The notes beneath the pieces were generated by a model. The model had not been told where the DNA came from, made no database searches, and saw nothing but the letters and a program-made list of their open reading frames with translations. From contig NC_133297.1 of assembly GCF_005239225.2 (NCBI RefSeq), positions 8,006,392 through 8,070,391 on the forward strand: a stretch of DNA of 64,000 nt, in the 5' to 3' direction. Source of the stretch: Populus alba. Lineage: Eukaryota > Streptophyta > Magnoliopsida > Malpighiales > Salicaceae. Both the position numbers and the translations under genes were made by a program. Every line of letters starts with the position of its first letter. The stretch's first letter is position 1. This document shows, piece by piece, positions 1 to 12,744 of the stretch.

Positions 1-1013
1 CACAAATATATGTTGTCTCATTCTTTGCCAACTTTGTACATATAGAATGCTTAACAGAATTGTTAATCCAACTGATAATCTTTGTATTGTTTGCTTCTTA
101 TACATTTATCAAAGCAACATCCCCTTCCAAAGTATTTTTAGTAACCACATAGGTTCCACTGACATGTCCCGACATCCTTTTTTTCTTAAAGAAAATTTCA
201 CATTACATAACTCCAATACAAATAGTTCTTCCCATCCAATCTTACACTCACAAAATCAAAGCAAATTATCTGTTTTAATAGTTATAATCAACAATCACAG
301 AGAACCAAAATGCAAAAACAATAAAAAGCAAAATGCTAAATTGTAGGATATTGCAGAAATTAAACAAATATCTTCTTGAAGTAATACGATTACTCCAAAA
401 ATAAAAAATTGTAGAAACATAATGCAAAGATCAAGTTACAGAAACTAAAAAGAGGATGAAATACCAGATTCGTATAAATTGAAGGAAAGACAAAATATTA
501 GATTTGCAGAAACATAACAAATATCACTTTAAAAAAAAATTAGGTGGTTTGGAGAATGTTTATCATGTTTTAGATGTGTTTTTAGGTAAAAATAGATATC
601 ATAGTAGAATTTTCAACCTAATAAATCCTATTTTTATTTTTCTAGACACCACAATAATAGTTGTAATATGAGTAATAACCCAATAGACGAAAAGTAGCTT
701 GTTATTTTTTTAAAAATAAAATAAAGAAGAGGTGGATGCTTGTCTTCTACCTTTGCATAACGTGTGAAGTAACTTAGTCATTACTAAAAATATATTTCTA
801 TATATAAGTCAAAGCATTTTCTTGCAAGTTTGTGTGCACAAAACTCGCGAAATAAATATACAAGGAAGCACATATAAAATTTAACATAGTTGGATCAACA
901 ATTTTCTCCATCCACAAACTACAATTATAAAAATAGAGGTTACAATTACTCATGCAACCACTGTAATAAATTACGGAAGGATTTGGCTATGAAAGGTAAA
1001 GAAGATGAAAGCT

Positions 1014-1051
<38 letters not shown>

Positions 1052-1272
1052 ATGAACAACTATTTCTGGAAGCTGCAGAATATGAGGGGTTCAAGGAAAT
1101 TGAACGGTGTCGATAGAACATGGGGGAAGTGAAGGCTACGTTGACGGCAGTAATCCCCAATGACAACATTTTGGAAGCTGGAAGTGGTCTTCAGTCAAAT
1201 CAATCCAAGATCTTTTCAAAATTCAATTTCGATTATGTTTTAAATTTGAATTTCTAACATTATTTAAAATGA
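1..1272. other. AT-rich noncoding leader
   Basis: No gene is recognisable here. The stretch is AT-rich with many short A and T runs and stops in all frames. The only distinct item is a (TC)n microsatellite at about 1,019-1,047. The duplicated segment begins right after it. Confidence 0.6.
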
Positions 1273-2289
1273 AATAATTCAGAACTTGGTTAGCTGTGGA
1301 AAAATATCTCGAACCTGCTCATAAATTATTTCTTTTATTTCAATTAGGTCCCTTTCCTTTGTAATTCAACTCTTTCAATATAATACACTTCTTTCAATTA
1401 CATCCCTTAGTTTCAGAATTAGGAACACAAACTACCCAACTTCTTATAGTTAAGCCCTTTCCGAGTTCTGAGCTGGCTGCAATCACTATCCAAAACTCAA
1501 TTACCCCTGAAATAATATCATCAAAGCTTGCAAAACTCGCTACATGATTCTCTCACCGGAAAACCTTAACTCAGGAGCTCCAGTAAGACTGCCAAACAAG
1601 CCACAATGCTGCTACAAAAGGGATATTTCTATGCTGCAAACTTTTCAAGGATGTCTCAACAGGCAGCACTATAAATTTATCGTACAAGTCTTTCATGCCG
1701 TAAAATCAAACTTCTCATGCTCTAGTTTATATAAATATTGTTAGGCACAGGGAAAGAAATTCCATCTAATAAGGAATTCTAGACAAGTAGGAAAATCTAA
1801 ATACACAATATAATGCTGGATATCTTCCAAAACGAACATTTCATTGTCGAAGCCTACAAGGTGTCGTTGGAGGTTGAAAAGATACTTTGATCGGCCCTAA
1901 AATGTTACTGTTGCGGTGAAAGTAAGAACACTACTGATAGTAAAATATAGCTGAAGTTCTTATGGGAATAATTAATTAAATGCTCAAAACTAAAAATATT
2001 CATCTCATACGTCTAAAAATAACTAAAGTCCAGGCTCAAAGTTAGCCTAAAGAGCTATCATAAAAGCAAAACAGCAGCGGGCGGTCTAAGGAGTTAGAAG
2101 GATGACCTGGATTCTCTTAATACAAGGGAAGAAATGAATAGCAACAAGAAACAAACAAACAAAGAGGTCTCACTGTACTTGTTATTTTCGCTAATTACAA
2201 TGCTACAGCCTATTGTTAACAGGTTTTTAGGTGCTAAAAAAAATCCTCTTCAGTACGTGATCATACAATATTAATAAAAATCTTTAGGA

Positions 2290-2294
<5 letters not shown>

Positions 2295-2320
<26 letters not shown>
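2295..2320. repeat. (TA)n microsatellite
   Basis: Perfect TA dinucleotide run, shorter in the second copy of the duplication (about 20,327-20,340), so it has changed length since the duplication. Confidence 0.9.
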
Positions 2321-2810
2321 GGAGAATGTGTCCAGGAAAAAAAAATTCCAAATGAACAGTTACCCTCGTAAGCTTTTTGTTTGTTTGTCTGTTTGTCACT
2401 TTACAGAGAGTATGACTGTATCAGTATCTCCCGCTCTTTCTCGATCCAGACACCAAATTGACTTGAGTATCAAAAAGCTGCCCTCTAAAGTATAATAAAT
2501 TTTCATCAACCCTTTTCTTTCCCCCCGCCACTTTCAACCACTCCTCCATTCGACACACCACGACGACGACCATGCATTTTTAAAGAGACATGGCACGTGA
2601 AAATGCATTTTCAGCTTGAGAAGTTGGGAGATGGCTCAGATGGGGTGGAGAGCAAATTAAGAGTTTAGGAAATTAATATTGTTAGGTTTTATTGGTAGCT
2701 AGTATTTTGATTGATAAATTAATAATTATTATATGATCGAAAGGGTGGAGTCGGACAACCTGGGTTGGAGATGCAGGATTTGACATTTACGTGTTGTTTC
2801 TATCGAGCAC

Positions 2811-2941
<131 letters not shown>

Positions 2942-3645
2942 ATTTTCAAGACTGTGAAAGCGTTGAAATATGTAGCCAGTATCGTCCTCTCCGTTTGTCA
3001 CTCTGATGTACAGTATTTGGAAAGATAGAGAGGCATGGACCAGATGGTGGTGGAGCCTTTGGTTGTGTTATAGAGGTGATAGCATGGCAGCACTTCTTAC
3101 GGGCACCTTCCGACCCAACCTCACATGAAAAAAAAAAAAATTCCCTGAATGTGGCTGTACAGGTGCTTACCAATAATTCCATAATCGTTAAGGTTAATTA
3201 ATTGCGATTAATAATGTCTATAATCAAATGGTCACAGACCATTGTTTCAAAAAACTGATGGAAACAAGTGCCCGCACCCCTGCCTTACCACGACTCAAGG
3301 CAGCTGTGAGGAGTAAATCACCAAAACTTTAAAAAGAAAACAGCTAGCATTCCGAGATAATTGTATTTTAAAAAGAAAGAATGCGACTCTGATTCTTCCA
3401 CGCCATGGCTTAATTATACTATTTTCAATGACTTAATTCTGTAAGTGTCAAATGTCAAGAATCCCACTGTTTGATTTACAGATTGAAAGTCTTGTCTGAT
3501 AGAATGCTAATTGATCTGTTTGTGTTGTGAAACACGCGGAAAATTTGAAATTGACTATTAACAGTGTTGGATCCAGTTTTATTGTCATTGAAAAATTTGA
3601 TAAGTGACGGACATTTTAGGTAAGGCATCTTTCAAAGTTGCCGCT

Positions 3646-3751
3646 TTAACATATACTGGCAATTTATTACAGCAACTACGAGCACCATGCATAGTACACA
3701 TGGTGATTTAACATATACTGGCAATTTATTACTGCAACTACGAGCACCATG
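3646..3751. repeat. Local direct repeat, period 62
   Basis: The words TTTAACATATACTGGCAATT to GAGCACCATGC occur twice in direct orientation 62 bases apart (3,648 and 3,710). Copy 2 of the duplication has the same pair with a small deletion in the first unit. Confidence 0.8.
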
Positions 3752-4906
3752 CAATTAATTAGAACCTCGCGATCCATTCCACTAATAATTTCAAACCAGG
3801 CGAGAGGCATATCAAAGAGAGAGAGGAGAGAATGGACCCATGAATTTTTAAGGCGATGTGTATAGGAAGATGATGGTTGTGCCACGTCTCTATCGGGACA
3901 CCGAGAAAGTAGATGACAGTTTTTAATAAGCCAAATATATCTTTATCTCAAGGTCACCATTTGTTTCCTTCCGTCAACAACAATAATTTTAATCGAGTAA
4001 TATTACATTTCTATCACTTTGTTTGGTTTTTTCAAGAGTAAGTAGCAAGGTCAACTTGGATCCAAGAGCATGAAAAGCTGTTGTGGTAAATAAATTAAAT
4101 ATTCAATCATAAGCTAGGATGCTGTATGATGAATCCCCCAAGCCATATTCTTACAAAATATATTTATATATAAAAAAAAACAGAGAGATTAACGCAAATC
4201 ATGTTAACAATGTCTTTGATCCTTAATTCTATCGTATATCATAGAAAACAAGTGAGTTTTGAGCGTCAAACAAGCTCACAGTATGTCACACATCGAATAA
4301 GTGCTCAAAAAACAGTTTCTCACCGAATAAAAACGACAAAGTAATTAAGTTTTACATGGTTCTCTCTCATCCGAGTTAGCGAAGCTTACCACTTTGCACA
4401 AAACTCAAAACTTCGCAAGTACTTCATTTTGTCAAATGTATTTTGCATTTTGTTTTCTATAATTCAATGAAAAATTTAAAAAAAAGTCCTCACACAGCTG
4501 AATATCTTGTTAACAAGGGAGATAACTTATATTTGTGAAGTTGAAAGAGAAAGTTGGATTTAGTTATGAAACAACAGAGAAGGAGAGAACAAAACTACAT
4601 TCAACATGAAAGAACACTCCATGGTTTTAGCTTCAATGTAAATCTAAGAAGAAAAAAAAGAAATTGAAGCAACAAGAAGGAAGGTAAAAAGGCAAAGTGA
4701 AAAGGAAAGCGTGGACCCCTGACTCTATCTGTCGGTCATCGCCTCGGATTTCTCGCCTCTGCCTAAAAAGTGACACGGCAGACGAGGGTCCATTCTTTCA
4801 TGCCCAATTTTTATTTTTTTTAATTCTTCTGCTTAGGGGTTACTATATTCTACTGTACCGTTTAATTTTCTCATTCCAATCGCAATTAATTGATTCGAAA
4901 AAGTGT

Positions 4907-4964
<58 letters not shown>
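4907..4964. repeat. (AT)n microsatellite, copy-1-specific expansion
   Basis: A run of more than 50 bases of alternating AT. The equivalent place in copy 2 (about 22,942-22,951) has only about five units, so the large expansion (or contraction) followed the duplication. Confidence 0.92.
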
Positions 4965-4968
<4 letters not shown>

Positions 4969-5795
4969 TGGGCCTTTCCATTATCGGGCAGCTCAATAAC
5001 TCAACCACTCCTCTGACCCAATTCTATGCCTCCTTTACCTTGATTCCTTTACTATCTTCTTATCAATTATTTTATAATCATACAATGGGTTTTCTTAGCA
5101 TAGTACACACCACTCTACGGTCCATAATGGGTATTTAATTTCTAGGTTACATAGTACAGTAGACAGCACAGCTACAGTCAACAGTGTTCGTGTTTGATGA
5201 CACCATCCAACCATCATCTAATTGTGGGTTTCACTTGGGTACGTACATGTTCAATCTCTTACGAGGTGTTGTTACCTTCACAGTCATCTGGCAAATCCAA
5301 CGGTGGATAAGGGTTTCAAGAACAGAGACATGTTTCATGGAGTCCACCCCTCTATTTTAGTAGTGGTGGTATGATATGTATGAACATGAAAGTGAATGGG
5401 TTTTTATTATAATAGTATTTGATTTGTTTTTATAGAGATGATGAGAGGGAGGGAGGGAGGGAGAGAGAGAAAGGTGCATGGGGTCGTGGTCATTTCTGGA
5501 ACTGAGAAACCCCAGCTGGTAGGGGCGGGTCTGCACCTATCTTTTGTCTTTTTTAACGTTGGCTTTCCACTCCTTTTACTCTTCTTAATAAAGCCCCCAT
5601 ACCATATCATTCTCTTCATCATCGCCAGTCTTTCTCTCTCTCACCAACCCCCTTCAAGATAGGCGAGACTCTTGGGGGATAAAGAGAATAGTTTGAGGAT
5701 CACCGGCACGCACACACACGAAATCGAATTCCATATATCTCCCTCTTTCACTTGGAAGAATTGCTCAAGATTTGCTAACAAAGGTAGCTTCTTTT

Positions 5796-5927
5796 TTGAG
5801 GGGAATGTTGTCTGGCTCGAGGACTTTTTCTTGATCAATCTAATCGAACTTTCTACCTGTAGATCTAGTATCTTATTTAAGATTGATCACGTATTAGGGT
5901 TGTCGGACCAGGCTTCATTCCCCCCAA
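5796..5927 (+). ncRNA. MIR166: MIR166 microRNA precursor, copy 1
   Basis: This is a plant miR166 stem-loop. The mature strand on the 3' arm (5,903-5,923) begins TCGGACCAGG and ends TTCATTCCCC, the canonical 21-nt miR166. The star strand on the 5' arm (5,802-5,822) begins GGAATGTTGT and ends GGCTCGAGG. The duplex pairs with two-base 3' overhangs, G·U pairs and three mismatches. Below it the stem continues from 5,796-5,801 to 5,922-5,927 with one A/C mismatch. Above it TGATCAATCT (5,832-5,841) pairs perfectly with AGATTGATCA (5,880-5,889). From family knowledge, miR166 guides cleavage of class III HD-ZIP mRNAs, setting leaf polarity, meristem and vascular patterning. A CT-rich leader and a weak TATA-like word (TTAATAAAG, about 5,586) lie upstream. 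A possible donor (TACAG|GTTTGA) at about 5,973 suggests a spliced primary transcript. Which numbered MIR166 family member this is cannot be told here. Confidence 0.96.
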
Positions 5928-7808
5928 TCATTGCTTCCATCCCAAGGGCTTGATCATGGGCTGTTGCGTGTACAGGTTTGATTCTTAATCATCCTTTTTT
6001 TTTCTTTAATTGGTTTTGTATATCTTAATCTTGCTCGGGGTAAAAAAAACTGGGAGTTTTTTAATCATGGGTTTTTTCATTTTAGTCTTTAGGGTTGTTG
6101 GTATATATGCAGATTGGTGTAATCATGATGTGTTTTGACCATGCTGAGAGAACTAAGAAGCTTAATCATTACTCTTTTTCTGGTTTTCTTTTTCTCTGAT
6201 CATGTGATGATGGTGTTTTTTCTGTCAGTCGACAACCTTCGAAGGCTCATCATTACTAGGCAGATTTTTCCCATGATAGCTTCATCATGTATCTGATCTG
6301 TCTGTTTGTGCTGTTTTCAGATCTGGCTTTGAACTTTTGGTGGAAATGATACTTCTATTCTTCGCTCTTCTTACTCGTTTTGTTTTATAGTGTCTCATGC
6401 TGCAGTTGTTTCTGAGGTTTTGCTCTGATCTCCAAATCAATATTTTACAGAGAAAAGGGCATGTGCTGTGTGAAGATGTACAAGCAAGAAAGTGATGCGC
6501 TTTCTGTCATTGTTTGAAGTGTCTCTCGATTCTCTATTGAAAGAGATAGAAAACTTGGTGGTACCAAAAATCTAGACGTACTTGCATACTCGTGATATGA
6601 ATTTTGGATACAACATTTTGGCTCAGATATTTAAAGTTTTCTATAGTCGTGCCCTTGGTTTCTTTGCTTGCTCTTTCAGAAGAGCTTTGCTGTTTTCTAA
6701 AATCAAAGCTGGATGTTTGAACATGGGTAACTTCCTCTGCATGCCTGCCTGCCTGCCTGCCTGCTTATGAAGTGTGCTATATTCTACCTGTTTCTTCGCC
6801 TCTTTCCTTTGGGTTGAGTAGGGGTAAACATTATTATTATTATTATGCTTTCCCTTGAACTGCTGTTTATATGCCAATAATATTTTAAATTGAGAACAAT
6901 TATGTTATTGCCAGGAGGTTTGTGCCCGCGTGTTTTGTGTCACTCTCACATTACAGGAAACAACATGTCTTGGCAAAGCTATCTCTCAATTACATTCCGA
7001 ATTCTTTTCGAACAAGAGATATTGTTGTGAACTCCTCAGTTAAAGCCTACTGGTCTAAAGTTACAAGTTCCCATTCCTGATAGCTCACAAAATCCTCTAG
7101 TTTCTTAATTTTAACTCTACTAGCTAGAAAGGAATGGATAATGATTCTTGTTTCACCATTTGATTATATATGCCACCCGTTAAATAGCAGGTTCATAAAG
7201 TCTCCCCGCAATGTGGAATTTGGATGTCATACTTTTCCAGCGTAAGGCTTGATTGCTTTCTAGAGGAGCAGTATGCAGGTAAAACCTCTTGTTTTCAGTG
7301 AGCTTTTTTCTATTTCTTGTGTAGCTATTGTATTGCTAAGGCCAAGGGATGACATGGGTGTTGAATTTTTATGAGCATTGTTATTCCATCGTGCTTGCCT
7401 CCTTGACCATCATTTGCCTTGCTTTTCTCATGTGAGTTTAGTAATGACATCCTTGCTAAAAGATGAAAAGACAAACATTATGATTTGAAAGATGGCCAAA
7501 AGTGTCACCTATGCTCTAGGCTTATACGTTTATACATGCCAGTTGTATAAGGGCCTAAATAATTAATCTTCTCTCTCTCTCTTCCGCACTACCATTCATG
7601 GAAACACAACAATGAAAGAAACTCGCATAGAGTGAGAGGAAAGGCAAAAGGTCAGGGAGAAGAAGGAGCCATGAATATCCTTTTTATTCCATGTCACTGA
7701 GTAACCTAGCGTTTTTAGTTCTGCAAAAAATGTTTCATATTTTAGAGCTGGTTTGGAATCTAGGAAGCAAACTCCATTTTTTAATGTTTTAATGTTATTA
7801 CACACACA

Positions 7809-7843
<35 letters not shown>
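7809..7843. repeat. (AT)n microsatellite
   Basis: AT run after a short (CA)n. The second copy (25,774-25,804) has a longer CA part and a shorter AT part. Confidence 0.9.
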
Positions 7844-7846
<3 letters not shown>

Positions 7847-8787
7847 TGCATTTGTACCTTGAGATCAATCAGACCAAAGACCAATCTTTATGGTTTTACC
7901 TCCAGAATATGGGCGCTTAGACTTCTTTTTTTCTTTTCTACCCTCTTTTCCCGTTTCAGAATTTCCCTCTAGCCCTTTGTTGAAAAGGGGATTGCATGTA
8001 TGAATGCTGTCTCGTAAAGCACCGCCTTTTTGGAAATTGAATCTTTTTGACCTTTGCAAACATAAAGTAAACCACTTTCTCCCATGCTTTTATCCGTGAT
8101 ATTTTTTGCTTTAGTCTTTGATTTTGTAGGAGCCGGGGGTCTATGGCCATGTTGATGAATTCCTCTGAAGTTTTTAATTATGACCACAATTTTCCATGGT
8201 GTGATTGGTTGGTGTACAACTTGACCAAAACTCTGTGAAAACTTTGTGCCATTGGATGAGAAGTTGAGGACCTTGCGCAAGTATATAGCTCCACAAAAGT
8301 ACGTACAAGTGTAACCTAGAGCCCTAGACCTTGAAAATTACTGAAGGATCCAATGAAACTTTGTCTTTCGCCCTTTCCCCTCCGCAGTCATGAGTCAGGA
8401 CGGAGCATGTTGTAGAAATTGGGAAGATGGTAAAGCTACAATTGTTTTCAGGCACTGTAATCTTTCCTGTTACAGACATGAAGTGCAACGATCCCTCCCC
8501 TCTCAACCAAGATTGTCTCTATGACTTTCTTGTAATATCACTGTTGGATCTTTTGTTTTTTTTAATGGGCAGCACGCATCCTTTTATAGACTCATTGACA
8601 AAAACTATATTGAACATGTTCAACGCATCAAAAAACGCTTCGGAAGCGTTTATTATGAGAACATCTCAAATTAATTATTCTTCTAATCTAAGAACATTTA
8701 ATCTCTAGAACGTTTTTTTTTTTTTTTTTTATTATAGAATATCAAATTCTTGAAAATCTGATAAGCCTTGTTCTTATTAAAAGTGGA

Positions 8788-9589
8788 AAGATGTTCGCTC
8801 ATTAAAATAAAACACTAAACCCATTAGTGTAAGGCTGGAGTCGTTGCTATGTCAATTGCTACATTGGAATGATATCTCTGTCTTTCATGAAAAAAACCAA
8901 ATAGTCTATCTTCGGGGTAAATTGATATTTTCTAGGGAATTTATTTGTCATTGTAAAATTCATTGGATGTTCTATCAACCTTTTTTCCAGTTAAATAACA
9001 TAAATGTTCTTTAAAAGTAAAAACAAAGTGAGAGGCCAAGAAGAGCTTTTTTGAGATTACCCTTTTAAAATAGTAAAATTACTTTATTATCTTTCAAGTC
9101 AAAAAATTAAAGAAAATATCACGGGATATTTTGATCTTTTCATAATTGTTATTTTGTTTTAATTTATATTTGAATTAGAAGCAAATCAATATTATAACAA
9201 ATAAAAATATTGATAAAAAAAAGAATTTGGTGGATGTACTGGTGAGTGCAAGTCGTTCACGCTCTTTAGACGACAAGTGTGCAACATCTTAAGGCAACCA
9301 AAAACACTCAACTGCCATGTTGTTCGAAGTGTGTAGTGGCGAAGTAGCTAATAAGACAATACATGTAGTCAGTGGGGGAGGCTGGGGCCCCTGCAAGGAA
9401 AATTTTCCCAACTTCTTCCTTATATAAAATAATGGAAATTTTAACCTTTTTAAACCATTTCTTTTAATTTGACCCACCTTAATTTTTCTTTCCTGCTCCG
9501 CCCTGCATGTAGTGATATTCATGCAGTTTTGGTGATGATTGAATCTTTTTTCTTCCCTCTCTTTTCTCTACTCACCTTAAAATCCTTGT
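8788..9589. other. AT-rich spacer after duplication copy 1
   Basis: No gene seen. Similarity to the other duplicate copy stops at its left edge. A patch near 9,370-9,515 (GGGGGAGGCTGGGGCCCC and a closing CTGCTCCGCCCTGC) looks like a degraded transposon end, but no element could be delimited. Confidence 0.5.
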
Positions 9590-10440
9590 TAGGTCAGACA
9601 GATTCAGATTAGTTGTCTTCCCATTTATTTTTTTCTTTCAATTGTGGTCTTCCTTCATTTGATTGGTCTTTTTTTTTTGTTTTTGGTTCTTTGTTTTTAT
9701 TTTATTTTTAATTTCATTATTTTCCATTTGGTTTTATTTTATTTTTAAATCAAATACTCATTCTTTTTATTGTTATTTTTTTTTATCCTTTTATTGATTT
9801 GGGTTTTTTTTTTCATTTTTTTCTCAACATTTTATTTCATTTTTTTTTCAATTTTATTCCTCATTCTTTTAATTGCTCTTTTTTAACCCTTTTCTTATTT
9901 ATTTTTTTAATTTTCCCTCAACATTTATTTCATTTTTTTTTAAAATTTTAATCACTCATTATTTTCTTTCATTAGTTTTTATACCAGATTTGATCATCAT
10001 TTTTTTAATTGCTATTTATTTATTTTTTTCTAATTTTTGATGATTAATAATTTTGTTCGTGATTTTTTGTTTTTTTTCCTTCTATTGGATCATCCTAATT
10101 TCATGATTCGGGTCACTAGTTTTGAAGATTAGCCTTATTTAACTTTGGCCTTTTCATAAAAAAAAATTTATGTTTATCTTTTGACATTAGGTTATTACGC
10201 CTTGAGTTTTTTTATTTATTTTTTTTCCTTTCCTTTCTATGCAGTTAACTCAGGTTGACTTAGATTTTCTTAAAAAAGTTTTTTCTCAATTCCATCCTTT
10301 GATATTAGCCTACTTGGTTTTGAGCTTTCTAATTTTTTTTTATACTTTTCCTTTCTACGGGGTAATCCTTGGTCGTTGGTTAGTCAAAGTAACCCAAGGT
10401 GAATTGGGTTTTTTTCAATGTTTTTTTATTTATTTAAATT
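9590..10440 (+). repeat. T-rich dispersed repeat, member 1
   Basis: A very T-rich tract with interspersed words such as TTTTTATTTTATTTTT, then a less simple tail (CATGATTCGGGTCACTAG, AACTCAGGTTGACTTAG). The same architecture (T-rich head, a line about an object in brackets of CTTAAGAGATTCGCTCGAG type, then GCTTGGGTTTTTTTT) recurs near 40,330-40,860 and 61,860-62,230. I read them as three diverged members of one dispersed repeat family. No coding capacity. Confidence 0.55.
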
Positions 10441-10485
10441 AAATCCTATTTTTCTAGGTTATTTTTTAAAAATATATTTCTTGAT

Positions 10486-12050
10486 GAATATTGATATTAG
10501 GAAGAAAATAGGGAATTGTTAAGGAATTTCATAGAAAAAATCAAGTTGAAATTCAAAATCTGTTTTGAATTTAAAGATGGTAGAATTATAGTTTATTCCC
10601 TAGTTTTGGAAAATTATGATTTTGCCTCTAAAAAAAAAAAAAAATTATAGCTTAGTCCATGGTTTTAAGTGGCAATTTTTTGGATAGGTTTTGATAAATA
10701 ATTGAGATGTATTGATGGTTTATTATCAATTTTATTTCTTTCATTTTAATTTTGAAATTAATTTTATTATATGTTGAAATGAGTTTATATGCTTAGGAAG
10801 CCTCACATACTGCTTGTTTGTAAAAGATTGGTTGAACATTGCGATTTACATACTTGTTGCATAATTATGAGTAATTAATATAAATATACCTTAGAAGTAT
10901 CATGAATTTTTTCCATGCATTTATTTTGAAACTAATATATTAATTGTGAGTAATCGTTGTAAATATATTTTAAAGAATGTTTATAAAGCATGTGTGTTTG
11001 CATCCTTATATTTATATGAAATATGAACTTGGTGTGACAAGTTATGTGTATGGTGTGATTTTGGGTTATATACATGGTGTGATGGGTTATGAAATAGTAT
11101 GAAATTTACTAATTAAATCACTATGTGTTTTTGTGTTTGATTTTATTATTCTTGAATATATTTATATTAGTTAATTAAGAGTTATATGTCAGTTTGTTGC
11201 TCGTTTGCCTTTTGGTCTTTCTTGAAAACTTCCTATTGTTTTTTCATATTGTGAGTTGTGTATATAAATGATGTAAAGCTCTATAATTACAATAGATTTC
11301 AGTTGTGAATTGAGTTCTTGTTCAGAGACATTAATGTTTTATATATGTATATATGATTGATGCGATTGAGTGTTTTTATTTATTTGAATTTCTTGTTTGA
11401 GAAATGTTATAGTTTGAGACTTAGTGTGGTCAAAGTAGTCTTTATATATTTAGACCATGTGCCGGTCATGTTCTGATTAGGAGCGATAGTAATACCATTA
11501 TTGTGTTTTAGTTCTTGGCTAGAATATCATACTATGATTACCAAATTGACAAAAACCAAATCATGGTATAAGATAGAAGTCTATCATTTAACCTTCAATA
11601 AAATAATAACTTTTGTGTTGGATGATTCTTTGATAGGTACTGAAATCTTTTTTTTTTTTGTTTTTGCATATGAATTAATTTTAGAAAATAACTAGTGGGT
11701 TTGTGCTTAGCATTAGGGTACTTGTTAAGATTTGAAAGTCTATTTAACTTGTATATGCTTAATGAATCTCAATTCCAAAATTTCCACATGTAGTACATAT
11801 ATGTATGAGAGTGCAAGACTCGTTTACATACTTATAACATATGATTGTAACTTGAAATTAATATCTGATCCAATATTAATAATAATATACCACAGCATCT
11901 TATCATATAAGAAAGTCAAAGTAGAAATATTCATTTATGATAAGTTTATGCTGCTGCCATTCACAAAAACTAGTGAGTCTATTCGGGGATTGCCATAATC
12001 TATCTCCATTGAGGATTATTAGACTTAATGAATTGTTAGATCCATTTAAG
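10486..12050. repeat. Older paralogous repeat tract, copy 1
   Basis: Begins GAATATTGATATTAGGAAG. It matches in the same order and orientation the interrupted tract 27,262-28,050, 30,611-30,680, 34,237-34,359 and 36,208-36,240. By eye the match is roughly 80-88%, clearly lower than the MIR166 blocks. It includes a degenerate TATGGTGTGATGGGTTAT minisatellite (about 11,030-11,100). About 670 bp (11,235-11,900) is missing from the other copy. Its right end (11,910-12,050) reads on the minus strand as LINE-like protein (LVFVNGS, LLLKWI). No intact gene. Confidence 0.7.
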
Positions 12051-12744
12051 AAGAAGATGTAAACCCATGGTCTAAAAATCAGTAAACCAAAGTTATTAGG
12101 GTAATCCTCAATAGAAAAATGGTAAATTAAAAGGAAAAATTAATGTGATTTAAAATGAACATCCTCAATGAGTTAACTTAAATTTTAGATGAAATAAAGT
12201 AATAAAATTGATAAGCAAAATATTAACTAGTGATAAATCGTGTAAACTTTCCAATCGGGTGAAATGACTATTTAATGAAAAATATTTATTTTTTTAAGAT
12301 AATAGTCAAGATTTTATTAAATGGTGTGGCTAAAAAGAGAATAAGCCTAATATCAACAATAAGGCAACAATATTAGAGGAGAGAAAATAAAGAAGTCATA
12401 AAAGCATTAAATCTGCAATAAAAAAAAGAAAACAGGGACCAGACAATGGATAAAAACTAGAAGTCAACTTTTTTTATCTTAAAAAAAGATCCCATCAGAG
12501 CTTATCACTAAATCCAAACTGATGGAAGCAGGAGTTATGCTATCAAACTTTAACCATAAAGAGAACTTGTGAAGGATCAAGTAAAAACAACCTTGAAGAT
12601 ATGGAGTAGCATCATTGAAAATTACATCATTCCGATGAAGCAACAGACTCCACACAATAAAAGCTAAGAGAAGCTGCCATGAAAGATTATGAAATTTTCC
12701 TTCCACCATTGAAGACCATTGGTAGTATATATCATCAACAAAAT

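Noticed and set aside
1571..1696. A 41-codon minus-strand open frame in copy 1 of the duplication (starts MKDLYDKFIVLP) that looks protein-like
   Set aside because: Copy 2 (around 19,675-19,800) has a one-base deletion that breaks the frame, no family is recognised, and an in-frame stop lies just upstream. At most a gene fragment without constraint.
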